Shown: positions 14,963 to 27,945 of the stretch, one piece after another
Layout of the letters: every line of letters begins with the position of its first letter
How positions within the stretch are numbered: position 1 is the first letter of the stretch
DNA from: Bacillus pseudomycoides
Lineage (GTDB): Bacteria; Bacillota; Bacilli; Bacillales; Bacillaceae_G
Length of the DNA stretch: 37,257 nt
Assembly: GCF_002551005.1 (NCBI RefSeq)
Contig: NZ_NVOY01000038.1
Location: forward strand, 72,685 to 109,941
Direction: 5' to 3'
The notes under the pieces: generated by a model
Database searches by the model: none
Told to the model about the DNA's origin: nothing
What the model saw: only the letters and a program-made list of their open reading frames with translations
Translations under genes and position numbers: made by a program

Positions 14963-15913
14963 TTATTTTCTGCATCTATAAATCGCTACAGCTTTCGGAT
15001 CGCGCCATATACCGTTATGAAGTAATAAATTCTGTTCTACTTCAACCTGTAACCACTGTTTCATTTCTGTATGTAAGTGTAAATCATCTGGTATATTTAA
15101 TGATGGGAACATACTTGCTATATAATTTACAATAGGTAGAGCTTCATAGAAAAGTAATGAATTGTGAATAACGGTTTCTTCAACAATGGGAAAAACTGAA
15201 TTTAGTATCTCTTTACCGTTTTCTAAACAAAAAGGACTAGTTGTAGGTGGTTTTTCAGGTAATGCAAATGCCAGTAACATTCGGTTACACATTTCTTCTA
15301 TGCGCGGTAATGAGGCATTGGAGTTTGTTGTAGCTAGAAAGCCGCCATTTGGCCGAATAATGTTTCTAAACCCTTGAACTGTTTTTTCGACATCGGTTAC
15401 ATGATAGAGCATGTGACGAGCAACAATCCAGTCATAAAAATTATTGGGAAAAGGTAGTTTTGTAGCGTTTCCAACTACCCATTCAATAGTTTTTCTTGTA
15501 TTTTTGTTATTCTTTTTTGCTTCTTGAATCATAGTCGGGGATTGATCTAGTCCTGTAAGCGGACCTTGATGTCCCTGTTGTTGTAATGTTATAAGAAATT
15601 TTCCAGTCGCACAGCCGATATCTAATATTTTCTCAGTTCCAGTTAATTGTAAATGAGAGATTACACTTTGGTCTAAATCTACTTGTTTTTCTTCATATCT
15701 TCGATGTGTATCGATTCGCACTCGTAAATGGTCATTCACTGAATATTGACGTTTTACATCATTCAATTTTTGAGATTCTACTTGTATGCAAAAATTTTGG
15801 ATGGCATGTGTTAACACTTCTGTTTTGTTAAAACCTTCATATGTTAAAGCGGCATCAAATCTTTCTAATAATTCTTCACGTATTCTAAAGTGAATATCTT
15901 TTCTCTTTACCAT
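14963..15913 (-). CDS. SAM-dependent methyltransferase with an apparent ribbon-helix-helix N-terminus
   Basis: This 316-aa protein has a class I methyltransferase core: motif I LDIGCATG (97-104), acidic GLDQS (Asp123), a NATKLPFP stretch (149-156) and RHMLYHV (166-172), all typical of Methyltransf_11. Before it, residues 3-47 read KRKDIHFRIREELLERFDAAL then GFNKTEVLTHAIQNF. This is the pattern of a CopG/Arc ribbon-helix-helix DNA-binding domain: an alternating beta strand, helix, turn, helix. Such domains are rarely joined to small-molecule methyltransferases. The methyl acceptor is unknown. A strong AAAGGAGGAG site precedes ATG 15913. It is a single-gene unit; if the N-terminus binds DNA it could repress itself. 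Confidence 0.8.
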   Translation of the reverse strand: MVKRKDIHFRIREELLERFDAALTYEGFNKTEVLTHAIQNFCIQVESQKLNDVKRQYSVNDHLRVRIDTHRRYEEKQVDLDQSVISHLQLTGTEKILDIGCATGKFLITLQQQGHQGPLTGLDQSPTMIQEAKKNNKNTRKTIEWVVGNATKLPFPNNFYDWIVARHMLYHVTDVEKTVQGFRNIIRPNGGFLATTNSNASLPRIEEMCNRMLLAFALPEKPPTTSPFCLENGKEILNSVFPIVEETVIHNSLLFYEALPIVNYIASMFPSLNIPDDLHLHTEMKQWLQVEVEQNLLLHNGIWRDPKAVAIYRCRK

Positions 15914-16024
15914 ATGTCTCCTCCTTTAAACTGTTAGTGTGACTATAGCACGCTTGAAATTTTTCTGTAAATAAATTGTGTACACAGTTGATAATGTTAC
16001 AGGTCAAATTTTATTCAACTATAT
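15914..16024. other. Intergenic region between the methyltransferase and repeat C
   Basis: This stretch should hold the leftward methyltransferase promoter. I see no gene and no convincing hexamer pair. With the repeat and hut promoter it makes up the 395-bp gap before hutP. Confidence 0.35.
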
Positions 16025-16199
16025 GAAACTATTTTGATCTTTCGACATATAGATTGCTGCTATGCAGAAAAAAGGAGCCTGCTACTTTCTTTCTCCCTTT
16101 GTTTGAGCTTCGCCCGTGGCAGAAAAAGGCCCTGACCGCTTCTATGCATGGCCAGATGTACTCGCTCACCTAAGAAGAATGGTTTTATATCGTTTTTAA
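16025..16199 (+). repeat. Copy (C) of the dispersed bcr-like repeat
   Basis: This is the plus-strand counterpart of copy B, collinear along about 175 bp (see the blocks listed there). Its central stem has decayed (CTGACC opposite GGCCAG, with mismatches outside). It ends 35 bp before the hut promoter and is not needed for it. Confidence 0.7.
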
Positions 16200-16233
16200 A
16201 TCTTGATTTATCTAAATCATTATAATTTAACCA

Positions 16234-16262
16234 TTGACGATTTAAGCGTTTTCATATATTCT
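16234..16262 (+). promoter_or_regulatory. hut operon promoter with a cre site between the hexamers
   Basis: TTGACG (16234-16239), 17-bp spacer and TATTCT (16257-16262) form a good sigma-A promoter. The spacer contains TTTAAGCGTTTTCA (16241-16254), one mismatch from the CcpA operator consensus TGWAANCGNTNWCA. CcpA bound there would block polymerase, fitting carbon catabolite repression of histidine use. Confidence 0.7.
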
Positions 16263-16308
16263 TAAATTAAGGAATATTTAAACTATTCAAAAGAAAAGAG
16301 AGAGTCAC

Positions 16309-16749
16309 ATGCTTCTTCATGGAACACAACGAATTGGTCGCATGGCGATGCTGCTTGCACTTGCGGAGGAACACGAGAGTCCAATTTTATCTATTCCAAA
16401 GGGATGGAAATATTGTACGGGCAAAGTCGGTTCAATGAATTCGCAAAAAGTTGTTGCTGCAATGGAAACAGCTGCACGTAGTAACCATGTTATTGAAACA
16501 GATGTTTACAGAGAAACACATGCGCTTTACCATGCAATTATGGAAGCGTTGTACGGAGTAACGAGAGGTCAAATTCAGTTAGCAGACGTTCTTCGTACAG
16601 TAGGGCTTCGATTTGCGATTGTGCGAGGTACACCATACGACGGTGAGAAAGAAGGCGAATGGGTTGCTGTTGCGCTATATGGTACGATAGGTGCGCCTGT
16701 GAAAGGATCAGAGCATGAGGCGATTGGATTAGGTATTAATCACATATAA
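16309..16749 (+). CDS. hutP: HutP, histidine-dependent RNA-binding antiterminator of the hut operon
   Basis: This 146-aa protein is close in sequence and size to B. subtilis HutP (151 aa): [50 protein letters not shown] and [21 protein letters not shown]. With L-histidine and Mg2+, HutP hexamers bind NAG-repeat RNA and destabilise the terminator between hutP and hutH. The metal- and histidine-binding His residues in THALYHAI and EGEWVAV-region motifs are present. The start at 16309 follows AAGAGAGAG. The NAG-rich segment TAGTTAATTAGTTAAGAGG and a long hairpin directly follow the stop. Confidence 0.95.
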   Translation: MLLHGTQRIGRMAMLLALAEEHESPILSIPKGWKYCTGKVGSMNSQKVVAAMETAARSNHVIETDVYRETHALYHAIMEALYGVTRGQIQLADVLRTVGLRFAIVRGTPYDGEKEGEWVAVALYGTIGAPVKGSEHEAIGLGINHI

Positions 16750-16760
16750 AAAACTGCCCA

Positions 16761-16834
16761 TAGTTAATTAGTTAAGAGGGGGCCTTACTACTTTTTAGGA
16801 CATTCGTCTGTCTTAAAAAGGTAAGGCCCCCTTG
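16761..16834 (+). terminator. HutP-responsive terminator region between hutP and hutH
   Basis: UAG/AAG/GAG triplets (16761-16779) lead into a long stem: GGGGGCCTTAC plus CTTTTTA (16778-16797) pairs with TAAAAAG plus GTAAGGCCCCC (16814-16831), with one 2-nt bulge. It stops transcription without histidine; HutP binding to the NAG repeats would relieve it. The assignment follows the B. subtilis arrangement. Confidence 0.8.
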
Positions 16835-16856
16835 TGCTGTTTAAAGGAGGAAAATC

Positions 16857-22283
<5,427 letters not shown>

Positions 22284-22284
22284 G

Positions 22285-22341
22285 AAAAAAGAGCTAATTC
22301 AAAGTTTCGTTTTAACGAAATGGCGAGTTAGCTCTTTTTCT
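22285..22341 (+). terminator. hut operon terminator
   Basis: AAAAAAGAGCTAA (22285-22297) pairs with TTAGCTCTTTTT (22328-22339), with an inner TTTCGTTTTAACGAAA hairpin in the loop and a T tract after it. It closes the operon directly after hutG. Confidence 0.85.
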
Positions 22342-22419
22342 TTCTGGCTATTTCATAGTTCTTTTTTATATGGAAATACTAAGGAGCATATTTGAAGTGA
22401 ATTTGAAGGAGATATTATT

Positions 22420-22986
22420 ATGGACTACAAAATATTTAGAGCGATTAACCAGTTTGTTGGCCGTTATCCATCTGTAGATGCCATTATGATCATGATTTCG
22501 CAAAAAGCACGCTATGTATATGTTCTTTTATTCATCTTAATGTGGTTTCGTAGTGGTTTTTACAAAAAAATTACGATACAAGCAACAATCTCTGCATGTA
22601 TAACGTTACTTATTCATTTTTTTATAAAACGATTTTATTTTAGACCGCGCCCTTTTTTAAATCATAATGCGCATATATTACCTCCAATTCCATCAAGAAT
22701 GAATTCTTCATTTCCAAGCAAACATACGATGCTCTCGTTTGCTCTGGCAACTTCTATTTTGTTTTATCATCGTTTGTTGGGAGGGGGTATGTGGTTATTA
22801 GCATTTTTAACAGGATTCTCTCGTATTTGGAGCGGGCAGCATTATCCATCTGATATCGTGGGAAGCGCATTAATTGGAAGTATAACTAGTATTGCGATGA
22901 ACGCTATTTTCTGGTTATGGAGTTGTTTTGTTTCATGTGTTATGCATAGTTACAATCGTGTTTGTGCTTTCGTAAAGGTACGCTAA
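22420..22986 (+). CDS. PAP2-family phosphatase, BcrC-like undecaprenyl-diphosphatase
   Basis: This 188-aa membrane protein carries the full PAP2 signature: K-x6-RP at Lys70-Pro78, PSKH at 99-102 and SR-x5-H-x3-D (Ser134, His141, Asp145). It resembles B. subtilis BcrC (YwoA), which dephosphorylates undecaprenyl pyrophosphate and protects against bacitracin; that protein has PSDH where this has PSKH. About five helices are predicted. GAAGGAG lies ahead of ATG 22420. It is monocistronic. Confidence 0.85.
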   Translation: MDYKIFRAINQFVGRYPSVDAIMIMISQKARYVYVLLFILMWFRSGFYKKITIQATISACITLLIHFFIKRFYFRPRPFLNHNAHILPPIPSRMNSSFPSKHTMLSFALATSILFYHRLLGGGMWLLAFLTGFSRIWSGQHYPSDIVGSALIGSITSIAMNAIFWLWSCFVSCVMHSYNRVCAFVKVR

Positions 22987-23045
22987 TCTTTATGATCTAG
23001 TAGAGCAGATTCCAAATATAGAAAGTTAGTGGATTATCGTTTATA

Positions 23046-23092
23046 AAAAGAAGAGCAAACAGGAAAGTGAATTTCTGTTTGCTCTTCTTTTT
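23046..23092. terminator. Strong bidirectional terminator
   Basis: AAAAGAAGAGCAAACAG (23046-23062) pairs with CTGTTTGCTCTTCTTTT (23075-23091), a 17-bp stem with A/T tracts on both sides. It separates the PAP2 gene from the convergent kinase gene. Confidence 0.9.
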
Positions 23093-24650
23093 ATTTCGTT
23101 TCCGTAAATATAGGTAACCGAATATCTACAGTTGTTCCTTTGTTTACGTCACTTGTAATTTGTAACTTCCCATTATGCTCTTCAATGATTTTATAGCACA
23201 TCATTAAACCTAATCCAGTTCCTTTTTCCTTCAAACTATAGAAAGGTTCACCTAAACGTGAAATACGATCTTGTGGAATTCCACAGCCTTCATCGGTGAT
23301 ACTGATTATTATAGACTGATTTTCTATCTTCATTGTTTGAATGGAAATAGTCCCTCCGTGAGACATGGCTTCTATTGCGTTTTTTAATATGTTAATGAAT
23401 ACTTGTTTGAGCTGATTTCCATCACATTGAATTGCTGGTAAAGAGGATGTGTGATTCATGGTGATATGTGTATTATGCATCATGGCTGTTGGTGAAATGA
23501 ATGTTACCACTTCCTCAATTAATGTTTGAATTTGATAGGATTTTATAGACATGGCTTGTGGTTTAGACATTGCCATAAATTGATTCGTAATCGATTCCAT
23601 TTGAGCGATTTCGCTTAACATGATATCAATATACCATTTGTTATTTTCAGTCATATCAGGTTCTAGTAATTTTAAAAATCCTTTTAAAGAAGTTAAGGGG
23701 TTTCGTATTTCATGGGCAATACCAGCAGTTAGCTGTCCAACAACTGCGAGCTTTTCGGATTTTTTTAATAATTCTTCTGTTTTCTTTAAATTTGTAATAT
23801 CTTGTCCCATAATGACAATCCCTTTTCGCGATCCATCAGGATGAAAAAGAGGAACTTTTATAATGTTAAGTATGATAGGTGTAGAGTCAGCATGAATAAT
23901 AATTTCCTCACGACACATGCTTTCTTTGTTTTGCCATGTATATTGATCGGACTTTTCACAGTATAAGAAGGAATTACGATAAGACTCATTATATTGGATG
24001 AGTTCACTATCTTTTTTACCGCGATATGGTACATTTTCAAAATTTAAACTAGAAATTGCATAATCGTTAGCTTCAAGCCATCTTCCTTCTTCATCTTTTA
24101 AAAGAATAAACGCTGGCATCGCATTTATAAGAGTTCGTAAGCGTTTTTCGCTTTCTTTTAATGCAAGTTCCATTTTTTTTCGTTCTGTAATATCTCTTAA
24201 GCTACTTACAAACGCTACTACTTCTCCATGTGTGTTTACAATAGGGGAGATAAAATTAGTGACATGTATTAAACTTCTATTTTTTTGTTGTCTAATTGTT
24301 TCTTTCGATGTAAACAGTTTATTATGCGCAAGATCTTGATATAGTTTGTTGTATTTATCTTTTGAGAAATCTGGGATAGTAGGTATTATTTCTCCAAGTA
24401 TTTCTTGTTCGGTCCAGCCGAAAAGAGTTTCAAAGGCCTTGTTTACTTTCATTACACGAAGCTCTAAATCAAGAACGACAATAGCGTCTACAGTGTCTTT
24501 AAGAAGCGACTCTAATTGTTGTTTAGTTAATGTGGAATTTTCATTGCAGTGTGTTGTGTTTACTGTCTTTTTCATTCTATTTTTTGTAAAAGCAGCGAGT
24601 CTTTTTGGATATACGCTTTTTTTTACAGACGTAATTCTTTTCCTTCGCAT
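23091..24650 (-). CDS. PAS-domain sensor histidine kinase, sporulation-kinase type, orphan
   Basis: This 519-aa protein has no membrane helix or signal peptide, so it should be cytoplasmic. It has two PAS domains (about 45-160, ending FVSSLRDITERKK, and 170-290, ending GQDITNLKK). The phosphorylation helix GIAHEIRNPL carries His313, and the ATPase domain has an N box around Asn424, G1 DEGCGIP (453-459) and G2 GTGLGL (477-482). Architecture and sequence resemble the Spo0 phosphorelay kinases (KinA/KinE group). No response regulator is adjacent, as expected for phosphorelay kinases that act on Spo0F. ATG 24650 has GGGGGA upstream. A basic, Lys/Arg-rich N-terminus of about 30 residues is unusual. 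Confidence 0.88.
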   Translation of the reverse strand: MRRKRITSVKKSVYPKRLAAFTKNRMKKTVNTTHCNENSTLTKQQLESLLKDTVDAIVVLDLELRVMKVNKAFETLFGWTEQEILGEIIPTIPDFSKDKYNKLYQDLAHNKLFTSKETIRQQKNRSLIHVTNFISPIVNTHGEVVAFVSSLRDITERKKMELALKESEKRLRTLINAMPAFILLKDEEGRWLEANDYAISSLNFENVPYRGKKDSELIQYNESYRNSFLYCEKSDQYTWQNKESMCREEIIIHADSTPIILNIIKVPLFHPDGSRKGIVIMGQDITNLKKTEELLKKSEKLAVVGQLTAGIAHEIRNPLTSLKGFLKLLEPDMTENNKWYIDIMLSEIAQMESITNQFMAMSKPQAMSIKSYQIQTLIEEVVTFISPTAMMHNTHITMNHTSSLPAIQCDGNQLKQVFINILKNAIEAMSHGGTISIQTMKIENQSIIISITDEGCGIPQDRISRLGEPFYSLKEKGTGLGLMMCYKIIEEHNGKLQITSDVNKGTTVDIRLPIFTETK

Positions 24651-24952
24651 TCATAATTCCCCCGGATATATATTCATATATGTATAACGATTTTAAAATA
24701 GATTATATAGTGTGTACTTTATATTTTGTTTTAATTATATAACACTGCTAATGTTATATCCTTTAAGAGTATAGACATGATAAGGATAAATAGTCAATTT
24801 CTCATTGAATATTTTTGAATTGTAAGTTTTATTCTTTGATTGAAAATACGAGAGGTTCTTTCATTTTTCTTATACATCTTCATAATAAGTATGGAAGTTA
24901 TTGTTAAAATAATCTTTGATATAACAATGATAGTAAAGGGGAGGGGATTGTT
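24651..24952. other. Intergenic region with a small dyad
   Basis: This 302-bp AT-rich stretch divides the kinase from the divergent VOC pseudogene. ATATAACA (24737-24744) and TGTTATAT (24752-24759) form an 8-bp inverted repeat about 90 bp upstream of the kinase and could be an operator. I see no gene and no reliable promoter. Confidence 0.35.
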
Positions 24953-25304
24953 ATGACGTTTAAAATTGATGTACAGTTAGCGGCACCAGAGGGATGTGAA
25001 GAAAAAGTATGGGGATATACTCGGATTAGAAGAAATTCCAAAGCATGCAGAACTAAGGAAGCGAGGCGACTGTCGGTTTCTTTGTGGGAGTCAAGAGATT
25101 CACATTGGAGTAGAGCAAAATTTTTCTCCTGCGAAAAAAGCTCATCCAGCATTTTATGTTCAACATATTGAATGTTTTCAAGATGATTTAATACAAAAAG
25201 GAGTTTCTATTATAGTCGATACAGCACGTCCTGATGTTACAAGATTTTATGCGTTAGATCTATTTGGAAATCGAATTGAATTTATGGAACGGAAAAATGG
25301 GTAA
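24953..25304 (+). pseudogene. Frameshifted VOC (glyoxalase/bleomycin resistance) family gene
   Basis: The start MTFKIDVQLAAPEGCEEK (from ATG 24953, good GGGGAGGGG site) and the remainder YGDILGLEEIP...TRFYALDLFGNRIEFME (second frame, to 25304) are two halves of one VOC-fold protein of roughly 120 aa. They are joined out of frame near 25006. Relatives usually read EEK-xRxF-YGDIL, so about 11 nt appear lost at the junction. Relatives also have Asp-His-Val-Gln in the first strand; here the His, normally a metal ligand, is absent (IDVQL), a 3-nt deletion. With both lesions the gene should be non-functional. Its terminator is intact. Confidence 0.8.
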
Positions 25305-25340
25305 AAAAAACGAGGTGGATGCGATGCCACCTCGTTTTTT
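25303..25340. terminator. Bidirectional terminator
   Basis: An A-run plus CGAGGTGG (25303-25318) pairs with CCACCTCGTTTTTT (25327-25340). It serves the VOC pseudogene and the convergent YitT gene. Confidence 0.85.
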
Positions 25341-26148
25341 ACCCTCTTCTAAATAATCCTAATACTTCCACTGTTTCTGTGATGTTTACAAACGCTTGCG
25401 GATCAACTTCAGAAATGATAGCTTTCATTCCAGCGAGCTCTTCTCGAGAAATTACGGTCATTAATACATGTTTTTTTTCATTTGAGTATGCACCTTCTCC
25501 GTCGAGTAAGGTAATTCCACGTACAAGACTTGAAAGGAGCTTTTCTTTCATTTTTTCTGCTTGGTTTGTCACAATCATTAGAGTAATTTTTCGATGTTTT
25601 GTGTGAATCGCATCGATTACTTTTCCTGTAACGAAAATAGATAATAAGCTGTTTAAGGCAGTATCCCAATCGAAGAAAAATCCAGAAATAATGATTACAA
25701 TAGTATTAAGTGCGATTAAGAATCCACCAAGTTGAATATCTTTTTTACGTGAAAGTAACATTCCGATAACATCAAAACCACCTGTTGAACCATAGCAGTT
25801 GAAAACAAGTCCAATACCAGCTCCGGCAATTACACCACCAAATAAAGAAGAAAGTAGTGCATCTGTTGCCACCGCATGTACAGGAATTGCATATAATGCT
25901 GCCGAAAGTGTAATAACTGATACGATTGTATAACCAATAAATCGTTTTCCAAGTCCAATATACCCTAAAATAAGAATAGGTAAGTTTAGTAAAAAGTTTA
26001 CTAATCCAGTATTAAATGGAGTTAAGATTCCAATGATAATTGCGATTCCACTAATCCCACTGCTTAAAATCTTGTGGGGGATAAGGAAAAGATTAAAAGA
26101 AAGTGCTACAACTAAAGACCCTAAAATCACTCCGAGTAATCGATACAT
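25339..26148 (-). CDS. YitT family membrane protein (DUF161 + DUF2179)
   Basis: This 269-aa protein has five to six N-terminal membrane helices (DUF161, about 1-185, including the FNCYGSTGGFDVIG motif) and a soluble C-terminal DUF2179 domain (about 200-265; ITLLDGEGAYS). The exact function of the YitT group is unknown. I start at ATG 26148 with AAGGACGGG upstream; the frame is open to a TTG at 26184, but no ribosome binding site precedes that. Confidence 0.85.
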   Translation of the reverse strand: MYRLLGVILGSLVVALSFNLFLIPHKILSSGISGIAIIIGILTPFNTGLVNFLLNLPILILGYIGLGKRFIGYTIVSVITLSAALYAIPVHAVATDALLSSLFGGVIAGAGIGLVFNCYGSTGGFDVIGMLLSRKKDIQLGGFLIALNTIVIIISGFFFDWDTALNSLLSIFVTGKVIDAIHTKHRKITLMIVTNQAEKMKEKLLSSLVRGITLLDGEGAYSNEKKHVLMTVISREELAGMKAIISEVDPQAFVNITETVEVLGLFRRG

Positions 26149-26300
26149 ATCTTTCCCGTCCTTCACTAAAGATGCTATATACAAATTGACAATAATTCAA
26201 AATTATATATGAGATTGTAAGATTTGCGGAAAAACAGTTTATTTCGGTAAATTAGATTAGTTTGAAAAATGAAAGCGGTTTTTAAAAAGGAGAGAGGGAT

Positions 26301-27104
26301 ATGAAAATTCAGGTTTTTCAACAAAAAAGTCCAATCAAACAAGAATGCGAAGATGCACTAATTTATAATGAAACTTTACAGCTATATGGTGTGTGTGACG
26401 GAGCGACGCCGCTAATTGATTTTCAAAATGAGAATGGGCATAACGGAGCATACTTGGCTTCCCACCTGTTTCAGCGACACTTTGAATCGATTTCCAATGT
26501 GGATTCATTACAAACTGAAGTTGCTACAGCTAATCAGTTACTGCAAGAAAAAATGCAATTCTATCATATTGATACGACAAAAAAAGATCAACTATGGTGT
26601 ACTTGCATTGCTGCTATTCATATTACAGATAAAACAATAGAATATGCGCAGCTTGGAGATTGTATGATTGTAGCTAAATTTGTTGACGAATCCGTAAAAG
26701 TACTTACGGAAGACACAGTAAAAGGCATTAGTAAACGAGCAAAACAACAACGGGAGGAAGACCGAAAAAAGGGACTTTCTGTTCCAAGCGAAGCAATATT
26801 TAATGATAAAAAAGAACAATTACGCTACAATCGTTACATGGCAAATACTTTAAACGGATATTCTGTTGCAAATGGGATGAATGAAGCAATATCTTTTATT
26901 CAGCAAGGAAAACTGTTACGACAAGAAATTACCAATCTATTTATTTGTTCAGATGGCTTGTTTCATCTCGATTGGACGCTAGAAACAAGTGCACAATTTG
27001 TATGGGAACATGGTATTAAGAAATACATAAAAATAATAGAAGAATTAGAAGCGAAACAGCTTATTCATCCAGATGATAAAACCGCAATTACCATTCATTT
27101 GTAA
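26301..27104 (+). CDS. PP2C-like protein phosphatase
   Basis: This 267-aa soluble protein has the PP2C metal-site layout: ECED (Glu17-Asp18), GVCDGA (Asp33-Gly34), AQLGDC (Gly119-Asp120), CSDG late in the chain and HPDDKTAI at the C-terminus (Asp258-Asp259). It should dephosphorylate phospho-Ser/Thr protein with Mn2+ or Mg2+. No kinase gene is nearby. It heads an operon with a peptidoglycan amidase-like gene 11 bp downstream and a DUF2164 gene. AAAAGGAGAGAGGG precedes ATG 26301. The target is unknown; the context suggests the cell wall or its remodelling. Confidence 0.8.
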   Translation: MKIQVFQQKSPIKQECEDALIYNETLQLYGVCDGATPLIDFQNENGHNGAYLASHLFQRHFESISNVDSLQTEVATANQLLQEKMQFYHIDTTKKDQLWCTCIAAIHITDKTIEYAQLGDCMIVAKFVDESVKVLTEDTVKGISKRAKQQREEDRKKGLSVPSEAIFNDKKEQLRYNRYMANTLNGYSVANGMNEAISFIQQGKLLRQEITNLFICSDGLFHLDWTLETSAQFVWEHGIKKYIKIIEELEAKQLIHPDDKTAITIHL

Positions 27105-27115
27105 AGGGTGAGACT

Positions 27116-27589
27116 ATGCGCATTCAGAAAGCATTTGTATCTTTTCGTGATCCGCTGCAGCCATTACAAGATGTTACACATATTATCATTCATCACACAG
27201 CCGAAGATGGCTGGGACGTATATAAAACACATGAATTTCATCAAAATAGTCGAGGATGGAGCGGAATAGGATATAATTATTTTATTGAAGAAAATGGAAC
27301 CATTTACGAAGGAAGAGGGTTGCATATAGGAGCTCACGCGAAAGGTTATAATACGAATAGTATTGGGATTTGTATATCTGGAAATTTTGACGTCTATGAT
27401 CCAACACCACTGCAAACGATTTCTTTGCAGTGGCTATGTAAACAGTTCATGTATCAATTTTCTTTAGATAGTAAGAAAGTTCTTGGTCACCGTGAATTAG
27501 ATGTGGTAACAAAAACGTGCCCTGGAACGCGGTTTTCAATGGAAACACTGCGCCATATTCTATCAAATAACGAAAAAGGAGCATTATAA
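27116..27589 (+). CDS. N-acetylmuramoyl-L-alanine amidase-like PGRP-domain protein, no signal peptide
   Basis: This 157-aa protein is a single amidase_2/PGRP domain. The zinc ligands are visible as His26 (IIIHHTA), His125 (LGHREL) and Cys135 (TCPGTRF); the conserved SRGWSGIGYNYFI and EGRGLHIGAHAKGYN blocks are present. It should cut the bond between N-acetylmuramic acid and L-alanine of peptidoglycan. There is no signal peptide or wall-binding domain, as in phage endolysins, so it is either cytoplasmic (muropeptide processing) or released by another route. It lies between the PP2C and DUF2164 genes in a tight operon. Confidence 0.88.
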   Translation: MRIQKAFVSFRDPLQPLQDVTHIIIHHTAEDGWDVYKTHEFHQNSRGWSGIGYNYFIEENGTIYEGRGLHIGAHAKGYNTNSIGICISGNFDVYDPTPLQTISLQWLCKQFMYQFSLDSKKVLGHRELDVVTKTCPGTRFSMETLRHILSNNEKGAL

Positions 27590-27590
27590 T

Positions 27591-27836
27591 ATGATGTTTA
27601 TGAAATTGCCAAATGAGAAAAAAGAAACACTTGTAGAACATATTCAACAATTTTTTGAAGAAGAAGATCTAGGAGAGATTGGCCGTTTTCAAGCAGAGCG
27701 CTTAATTGAAGAAATGATAAAAGAACTAGGGCCGCATATATATAATCAAGCAATAGGTGATGCTACAAAACTTGTTGCAGATAAACTTACAAATTTAGAA
27801 GAAGATTTATATGTGTTAGAAAAGCCAATTAAATAG
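27591..27836 (+). CDS. DUF2164 family protein
   Basis: This 81-aa, mostly helical acidic protein contains LPNEKKETLVEHIQQFF, GEIGRFQAERLIEEM and LGPHIYNQAI, the conserved DUF2164 pattern. The function is unknown. Its ribosome binding site AAGGAG is inside the last codons of the amidase gene, which ends 2 nt before this ATG, so the two are probably co-translated. Confidence 0.85.
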   Translation: MMFMKLPNEKKETLVEHIQQFFEEEDLGEIGRFQAERLIEEMIKELGPHIYNQAIGDATKLVADKLTNLEEDLYVLEKPIK

Positions 27837-27849
27837 AACAAATGTACAT

Positions 27850-27892
27850 AAAAACACTCCTCGTTCTAGTCGATTCACGAGGAGTGTTTTTC
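27850..27892. terminator. Terminator of the PP2C-amidase-DUF2164 operon
   Basis: AAAACACTCCTCGT (27851-27864) pairs with ACGAGGAGTGTTTT (27877-27890), a 14-bp stem followed by T and preceded by A. Confidence 0.88.
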
Positions 27893-27945
27893 ATTTAGGT
27901 TTTGTTTATTGACTAGGTTGTCTTTGTTGGGAACTTAATAAATGC

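Noticed and set aside
26270-26283. TGAAAGCGGTTTTT as a cre site upstream of the PP2C gene
   Set aside because: Two mismatches at the invariant CA end and no clear promoter to relate it to.
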